A stretch of DNA of 64,000 nt from Pseudopyrenochaeta lycopersici. Lineage: Eukaryota > Ascomycota > Dothideomycetes > Pleosporales > Pseudopyrenochaetaceae. The notes beneath the pieces were generated by a model, which saw only the letters and a list, made by a program, of their open reading frames with translations, was not told the origin of the DNA and searched no databases. The stretch lies in contig NHZP01000024.1 of NCBI GenBank assembly GCA_003313425.1, positions 62,001 through 126,000 of the forward strand, given 5' to 3'. Position numbers and translations under genes: made by a program. This document shows, in pieces, positions 58,101 to 64,000 of the stretch (position 1 is its first letter; each line of letters begins with the position of its first letter).

Positions 58101-59412
58101 GTGCAGTGGCAGGAGTGCCAGCGCTCTGAGCGGGAGAGGCAGAAGTCCCGAAGAAGTTTGTGGAGGGCGTCGGAGTGTCTTTCTTTTGGGCGGTTGAGCC
58201 GAAACTGAACAGATTCGTTGCAGGCGCCGTCGCTGTAGCGGTCTCTGCGGCCTGCGCGCTTGTACCAAGGCCACCGAATAAGCTGTTCTTGGGTGTAGCG
58301 GTCTCTGTAGCGCCCTCATTCTTTTGCGAAGTGGCGCCAAACCCGCTGAACAAGTTGTTTTGTGCCGGTGCCGGTGCCTGTGTTGGAGTGCCAAATCCAC
58401 TAAACAGATTGGTCGTCGCTGGAGTGCTCGCACTATTGTGTGCAGACGAGCTGGCGGCGCCAAAGGTGAAGGGCTGAGACGCTGGCGCAGGGGTGGTTGC
58501 AGAGTTCGGCGCTGAGGAGTTGGTAGTCCCAAACATGCTGGTCTGAGATGCGCTGCTCGTGCCGAACATGCCACCTGATGATGCGCCGGTGGTGGTGGTG
58601 TTGGTGGTGTTCTGTGCAAGGCCGCCAAATAGATTGCTCGCCGGCTGCGCGCCGAAGCCACCAAAGGCCGGTGTAGAGGTGGTGCCGTTCATCGTGGGCG
58701 CCGGGTTCTGCGAAGCGAAGGGATTGCTACTGCCTGCAGTGAAGTTGAATGCTGTAGACGGGGGTTGGGGGTTGAAGGCAGCGCTCTGGTTGCTGCTGGC
58801 ACCGAAGGCAGGAAATGAAGCGCTGGTGAAGGTGTTGCTCGGAGCAGAGGATTGCGCGGGAGGGAAGCTGCTGGTCGCACCGCCACCAAACGCACTATTG
58901 GCGCCGAAATTGAAGTTGGTCCCGCCGTTGGTGGTGGGATTGGGCGTCGAGGCAGCGAAGTTGAAGCCGGACTGCTGTGGTGCACCAAAGTTGGCGCTCT
59001 GCGATGAGACCTGTGTGCGCGCATTAGCCGTTTGCTGTTCCTGCCTGTAGCGTATCTCGCGCCGGCCCGTGACACTATATCGGTTTGCCGACATGCTAAG
59101 GCTGGCGAGTGAAAAGGTTGCCGTCGAGGGTGAAAGGGCGCGGGCGGAGGACTCACGGAAGCGGCGCCTGTTGGCCGTCGAACTTTGGCCGTCTTGATTC
59201 TGGGGGGGGGACAAACGGTCAGCAAACGAGTGAAGGCCAGTGTGCGCTGTGGCGGGGCGGGATTGGCCAGCACACCGTCATGGTGAAGGGGGCACTTACT
59301 TTCGCGTCGCCAACTGAGCAGCCGTGGCCCGCTGGGGCTGCTCAGCATCCTCGCGCTCCTCGTAGGGGCTTTCAGGCCTGCCCTGACCAAAGATTCCTCC
59401 GCGTTTCGACAT
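55183..59412 (-). CDS. nup2: FG nucleoporin with RanBP1 domain (Nup2/Nup50/Nup61 type)
   Basis: Three exons (59412-59300, 59199-59157, 59010-55183) give 1327 residues. It begins MSKRGGIFGQGRPESPYEER and TAAQLATRKIKTAKVRRP, the basic N-terminus of fungal Nup2. About 500 residues follow, dense in FG-type repeats (FGGL, FGTS, FSGFG, LFGS). A folded mid segment (VHVPKEWAIPSA, ISDLTAQLQALNERYRQQL, ADWSSVSLWHYQH) comes next, then a basic KR patch, acidic-Ser regions, and a C-terminal RanBP1 domain from about 1195 (NDIVFHTEVVLAKHQVDKG, KGPLWILKD, KCFIRIRLSSG). The protein sits at the nuclear pore and binds Ran-GTP and importin-alpha during transport. The two 5' introns are needed to reach the conserved start; reading straight upstream gives a false N-terminus. 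Confidence 0.9.
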
Positions 59413-60992
59413 TCTGGCCACGTGATGGTTGAAGTCGACGTGGTTGGCATGCGCGGTGTGGATGGCTCTGGGTTACGAATTTGTTGTGAGGCTAAAGCGC
59501 CGGGCTTTGACTTCAGCCAGGTGCGACCGTGCACCCACGTCAAGGAGCCTTAGTCATCTGAAGTCATGGCAACCACCAGCATTTGGTATAGTCCAACCAA
59601 GCATCGTCCAAACTACAGGACAGGACTCGCTCAATCCAGCGCCCTCGTTACTAGCTGTCCCTCATGTCTTGCTTTTACATTGCTCGTTTACAAGCAAAGC
59701 TGTCGCGACCTGTTCATAGCAATACAAAGCCAAGGCACCAGTCCACCACAGGGCAATGGCTGCCTCACATACCGGCATGCAGTGATGCTCACGATCAATC
59801 CCATACCGTAGTACATCACGGCGAGTAGTCGAATTGGGTCATACATAATTAGGTCAATCGTTCGTCTGTGCATTGATTTGTAGATTCGCCGTCATGCAGG
59901 TGATATAGCGTGGTACGTGGAGTCAAGCTGGCGTTGGCGTAACCTGGGGTATACTAGAACCACGTGGGGTACGAGATTCCCCTCCCCAGCGGTTCCAGGC
60001 CCCTCGTCCTGGGCCAGAGGAACCTTGTATGCAAGTCAGAGATACCTTCACATGCCCGTGTTGCGCAGCCCCGGCCAAATCATTTACCGCCTGCGGCCAA
60101 GTGCGCCTTGAGACTACCTGGAGAGGCAGCGCAGTGTCGAGTGTCTGGCCTGCGGCACAGCTGCGCCCGAGCAGCGACAAACGAAAGAGGGGAGAGTGGA
60201 TGCGCTGAAACAGACGGGATGGCCCAAATACATTGCTCACCAAACTTGCGACGCGGTGTTTTGCTCCAGGCGGACTCGCTGACGAGTCGGCATGGAGACA
60301 TTGGGTCACGCCCCACGAGAGGCGGGCAGCTCCTCTACGCGGCGCAGATGGCTGGGCCTTGGGGGGGAGCCGCACCTGGGGCCCTGGCCTCTCACAGAGC
60401 ACCATTTCATGAATCTTGCCAGTGTGCATCGCTTTGGACCGCAGCACTGCGAGCTGCTGTGCCACTGCTTGCGTGGAGCTGCGATGCTCGCTCGTCGCCC
60501 CCGAGTGCACAGCGAGTGTGTCTTGCCGTGACTGCGGATGGTGTGGTCCAAGGGCCAGCGGCACGCAATACAAGCGCTCCATGGCTCTGCCGGCCTAGTC
60601 CACCCACTCGTATTGTTGCCCTCGTCTACATCTTGGAGCTTATCTTGTTCCAAATACATGGACGGCGACTCCGCTCCTAGCTCCCCTCACCTGCTGCAGG
60701 CCATATTTCAAGCACCTCGCCCGCACACGACCTCCTCCTCAGCCTGACGCCGGTTGCTTTTTTCCCTGTTTACTGCTTGGACTTCACCCCGGATCAGCGC
60801 TGGCGGCCCGCTTGACCACTTGTTTCGTCACCATCGCTGGGGCTTGTCTGGACGCCGCGGAACGACCGGGACGATCATGTTGGCTTGGTGATGCCTGTAC
60901 CACCACCGCGCTCGGCCGTTATTTACACCTGACATGCCGACCTGTGTTACGACCTCGCCAGATGTGAGTTGCAAACGCGCAGTCTCGTCAAC
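59413..60992. other. Divergent intergenic region, 1.6 kb
   Basis: This is shared upstream DNA of the nucleoporin (minus) and a hypothetical protein (plus). Overlapping frames near 59964-60680 on both strands have no family features and shift composition. No gene is called. Confidence 0.5.
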
Positions 60993-62237
60993 ATGTCCAA
61001 GCAAAAAATCGCGGGCCGCCTTCACAAGAGAGGCCGCTCAGCCTCATCCACGACCAGTCCGCTCAGCCCCGTAGAGGACGGCATTGCCTACACATACAAC
61101 TATTCCGAAACCCCCAAAGTCACCTACGAAGAGTCCTGGACCGAACCACAACGCCCCATGCCGGCCGCAAATTCCTCCAACGCGCTCAAGATCAAGCCAT
61201 ATTTGCGCAAGCTGTCGTCCAAGGACAACAACGGCCTGGATCTCTCGCGCCCTGCTGCGGAAAATGACCTCCCAGGCCTGGGCATCTCGGAATACGGCAG
61301 CTATTCCCGCTCAATATCAGACGTCAACTTTACTCCCGTCAATGGCCGCCACCGTCACAACCGCTCTACCTCAAACACCTCCCAATTCTCTACATCATCC
61401 GGCCTGCAGCGACCGACGCCGTTACCCTCGATCCGCCAGACCCCGCAGCCCTACACCCCGCCGATTTCAAAGTCATCCCCGCCCTCAGTGCTAGGCAGCG
61501 AGCATGAGGGCGATGATATCATGTCCGACGACGAGTTTCGCCTGCGACAGAACGCGTTTGACCCGTCACGCAGATCCGGTTCGCTCTCCTCCGTTCCAGG
61601 AGTATCCCTACGCATCCACACCAACAATTCCGCCACTCGGCTCGCCGGCAGCTACTCGCAATCCTCAGTCTCTCTGACCTCACCGGTCGCCCAGGCGCGA
61701 TCAAGAGGCGACACCCTCAAGTCCATCGACACCACAACCTCACCCAGCTCCAGGACTTCATTTGACCAGACATACCGCTTCATTCGCGGTGGACGGGACT
61801 CGCCGGTTGATGCTGCCTCGAGGGCCGCTTCAATCCGCGCTGCACGGCTGAAGTTTGAGGAAGATGAGCGGGCAAAGGAGCGCAAGTACGAGAAGGAGGC
61901 AACCAAACAGCAGGAGCGCGACTTTCGCAAACAATTAAGGAAAGAGGACCATCAGGCGCGCAAGTCTGAGACGCTCGACAGGAACGAGTACAAGCGCTCG
62001 CGCAGCATATCAGACACCCAGAACGAAAAGGCACCAAGACCTTCGGTAGGCGGGCGCCAATACTCAGACCACCGCCAGGCCCACTCCAACTCGCTCCCCA
62101 AGTATGTGACCACGGTCGATCCAGAGAAGCAGAGTGGCGCAATCCCAAAGGTTACCAAGAGCCGCGCCGCGAAAGGACGGTGGCTGAGGTTCGTGACCTG
62201 GTTCAAGACGAGGTTGCTACGCATGTCGGGAGGCTAG
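60993..62237 (+). CDS. Hypothetical basic, disordered protein with coiled-coil-like segment
   Basis: A single exon encodes 414 residues from the ATG at 60993; the frame is open back to a TTG at 60969 but has no earlier ATG. Most of it is Ser/Thr/Pro-rich and looks disordered, with many RS, SP and TP sites suited to phosphorylation. Residues about 285-345 are rich in Glu, Arg and Lys with a helical, coiled-coil-like pattern (ARLKFEEDERAKERKYEKEA, then RDFRKQLRKEDHQARK). The last 20 residues form a basic amphipathic, Trp/Phe-containing helix (RWLRFVTWFKTRLLRMSGG) that could bind membrane. I do not recognise the family. Single-exon structure and consistent composition support a real gene. Confidence 0.72.
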   Translation: MSKQKIAGRLHKRGRSASSTTSPLSPVEDGIAYTYNYSETPKVTYEESWTEPQRPMPAANSSNALKIKPYLRKLSSKDNNGLDLSRPAAENDLPGLGISEYGSYSRSISDVNFTPVNGRHRHNRSTSNTSQFSTSSGLQRPTPLPSIRQTPQPYTPPISKSSPPSVLGSEHEGDDIMSDDEFRLRQNAFDPSRRSGSLSSVPGVSLRIHTNNSATRLAGSYSQSSVSLTSPVAQARSRGDTLKSIDTTTSPSSRTSFDQTYRFIRGGRDSPVDAASRAASIRAARLKFEEDERAKERKYEKEATKQQERDFRKQLRKEDHQARKSETLDRNEYKRSRSISDTQNEKAPRPSVGGRQYSDHRQAHSNSLPKYVTTVDPEKQSGAIPKVTKSRAAKGRWLRFVTWFKTRLLRMSGG

Positions 62238-63078
62238 CTCACCGAACCTGAGTGGCCTGGTCTTACACACAGCCACATAGACCTGCGTATCTCCACCATT
62301 CCCTACTGTCAGATTCTCGGCCTTACTTCCCTGACACTTCCACCAAATACTCTTTTATGACTTATATTCGTTATTTGTTTTCTAGCATGGCGTTCGCGGT
62401 CTACGATTACGGCTGCTCATGAATCATGTCTTTCTAGTATTTATGCTGCATGCATCGCGGGCATCTTTGGGACTTCTGGCATTGGGCTGGCAGGCGCATT
62501 CGGAGGGTTTGATTTGGCAACCCCACCTCTACATGGCTATCACCGGGGTGTTTTATTTTGCACGTTTGTTGGCTAGCACTGCGATTGCAGGTAAGACTGG
62601 ATTTTGGGCTTGAGATTTGTTTTTTCCGGATTTCGCTCTGGCATAAAGCCATTGAGCACTGCAAAATGCACATTGTTAACTTCTCCACATATGTTCGCCA
62701 ATGCATGTCTGGCGTGATGTCCTCGTATGCGCTTGATCGTTGAGAAGATGCCCTCTGTCCGAGACCACCGTCCATCAGAAGGTCGCATGCCATGGGCTGC
62801 GTAAGCCTTTGCTTTTGGACCCAGCTACCTTTTCTAGAAGAACGTGCATAGCGTTTAATGCACTAGCAGCTTGTTGATTGCTGTTTAGTGGTCGCGAGGT
62901 GTTACTACATATGCCACGAGGTAGCTTGACCGGCAACCCTGTGTCGGACTTCCGCGTCGAGACTGTCTGCCAAGACCATTGCAACATCGCCATCCGAGCT
63001 TAAGAAACTACAAATGTCTTCCCCGCATCTGCTACTGTTGTAACCGCTCGCGATGAATTACACTTTTTTATAAATACA
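62238..63078. other. Intergenic, tandem plus-strand genes
   Basis: No supported gene. TATAAATA lies at 63068-63075, just before the next ATG (63079), probably too close to it to be that gene's TATA box. Confidence 0.55.
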
Positions 63079-64000
63079 ATGTCGTTACGGAGCTTGCCGC
63101 GAGGCCCCATAGCTCTGAGGAGCTGTAGACGTACCCCAATATGGAGCGTATACAAAGGTGGTGCGGGTGTGGGACGGACAATACAAAGACGATGGGCGAG
63201 TGAGGACAAGTTGGGCGGAGATAAAGAGAGGCCGTTCTATCTGCAGTTGAATGAAAGTATCTACGAGCGTGTGCAGAAGGAAAAGGCAGAGCAGATCAAG
63301 ATTCAGTCTTTGCAGCAACGGACAGCGCGAGGGCAGTTTTTTGCGACAATCTTTGGTACGGTAGAACCTGCGACCCCAGCTACATGCTAAACCTCAATTC
63401 CCGCCCGTGTATATTGACAGGACACAGCATGCCTTCTCACGGCCAGCATTGGCTACTATTGGGGCCAAATGCTTCCCCCCAAACCAGACACCAATTCGAC
63501 TGCCCCCCTCCAAGCGTTCACGCCCCCCAAGCACAACATTTCTGAAGCAAATATGGAAGCTGCATGGACAGACTTCCGCGACATCGTCGGCAAGGAAAAC
63601 ATCACGCTCGAGAGGTCAGAGCTCGAGTCGCATAGCGGATCCTCATGGTCATCGCATCCCGCTGAGCCCGGCGATGTACCTTTCTGCGTCGTAAAACCAG
63701 GGAACACGCAAGAGGTCAGCGCAATCATGAAGATCTGCCATGAGCGCAAGATCCCAGTCACTCCGTACAGTGGAGGCACAAGTCTTGAGGGTCATTTTGC
63801 TGCCACAAAAGGAGGGATCTGCATTGACTTTAGTCGCATGGATAAGATTCTGAAGCTGCACAAGGAAGATTTGGACGTCGTTGTGCAGCCTGCAGTGGGG
63901 TGGGAACTTCTCAACGAGGAGCTCGCCAAGGACAACTTGTTCTTCCCTCCCGACCCTGGGCCAGGCGCTATGATTGGGGGCATGGTCGGCACCGGCTGCT
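63079..64000 (+). CDS. DLD1: Mitochondrial D-lactate dehydrogenase (cytochrome c), 5' part
   Basis: Two exons (63079-63355 and 63428 to the window end) give 281 residues before the cut. The Arg-rich N-terminus (MSLRSLPRGPIALRSCRRTP) is a mitochondrial presequence. A hydrophobic anchor (ATIFACLLTASIGYYWG) spans the splice join. The FAD-binding-4 (PCMH) domain follows, with FCVVKPGNTQEVSAIMKICH, the PP-loop PYSGGTSLEGH, GGICIDFSRM, VVQPAVGWELLNEEL and FFPPDPGPGAMIGGMVGTGC. This is the order in Dld1-type D-lactate:cytochrome c oxidoreductases of the inner membrane. The acceptor ACAG before 63428 keeps the frame (G plus CA). The C-terminal FAD-oxidase domain lies beyond the window. Confidence 0.92.

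Noticed and set aside
59011..59214. Upstream extension of the nucleoporin frame containing an internal ATG (reads MSANRYS)
   Set aside because: It competes with the conserved MSKRGG start and the TRKIKTAKVRRP segment, which connect only if this part is an intron.
1..64000. tRNA genes
   Set aside because: I looked for paired box A and box B (GGTTCGAATCC-like) sequences and found no convincing pair. A covariance-model scan would be needed to be certain.

Overview
This 64 kb window is nuclear DNA from a filamentous ascomycete (Pezizomycotina, probably Dothideomycetes). The evidence is many short introns of about 45-150 nt with GTAAGT-like donors and CTAAC/CTAAT-type branch sites, single-gene transcription units on both strands, and a gene set typical of these fungi: LaeA, a DUF3292 protein, a Nup2-type nucleoporin, F-box, MARVEL, SulP and amino-acid permeases. 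No rRNA, tRNA, CRISPR array or intact transposon was seen. I built the exon-intron models by hand, using reading frame, splice signals and family resemblance. Every complete model keeps an open frame across all its junctions.

Left part (1-23 kb): the 3' end of an ACR3 arsenite transporter; a 5 kb gene-poor stretch; an eight-exon laeA homologue; a small two-exon gene of unknown function (8130-8551); a MARVEL-domain membrane protein; a first AtuA-family (DUF1446) protein; an amino-acid/choline-type permease; a CENP-V/GFA-like protein; and a flavin monooxygenase.

Middle (23-46 kb): a PY-motif protein with an 11-residue Trp/Gly repeat, a DUF3292 membrane protein with a GRAM-like end, an F-box protein, a sulfate permease, a 3 kb gap, an amidohydrolase, a 5 kb gene-poor and AT-richer stretch, and a secreted Pro/Ser/Thr-rich wall-type protein carrying an 11-copy 33-bp minisatellite.

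Right part (46-64 kb): a second AtuA-family gene transcribed divergently from a family III CoA-transferase across a 592-bp shared promoter, then a GNAT acetyltransferase, a metallo-beta-lactamase-fold protein, a small secreted cysteine protein, a large FG nucleoporin with a RanBP1 domain, a basic coiled-coil hypothetical, and the 5' half of a mitochondrial D-lactate dehydrogenase.

The most interesting functional theme is the pair of AtuA paralogues about 32 kb apart. One is coupled to a CoA-transferase, which suggests an uncharacterised acyl-CoA-linked catabolic module, possibly under carbon-source control. That role is inferred from family and context only. The remaining genes look like ordinary, functionally unrelated fungal neighbours.
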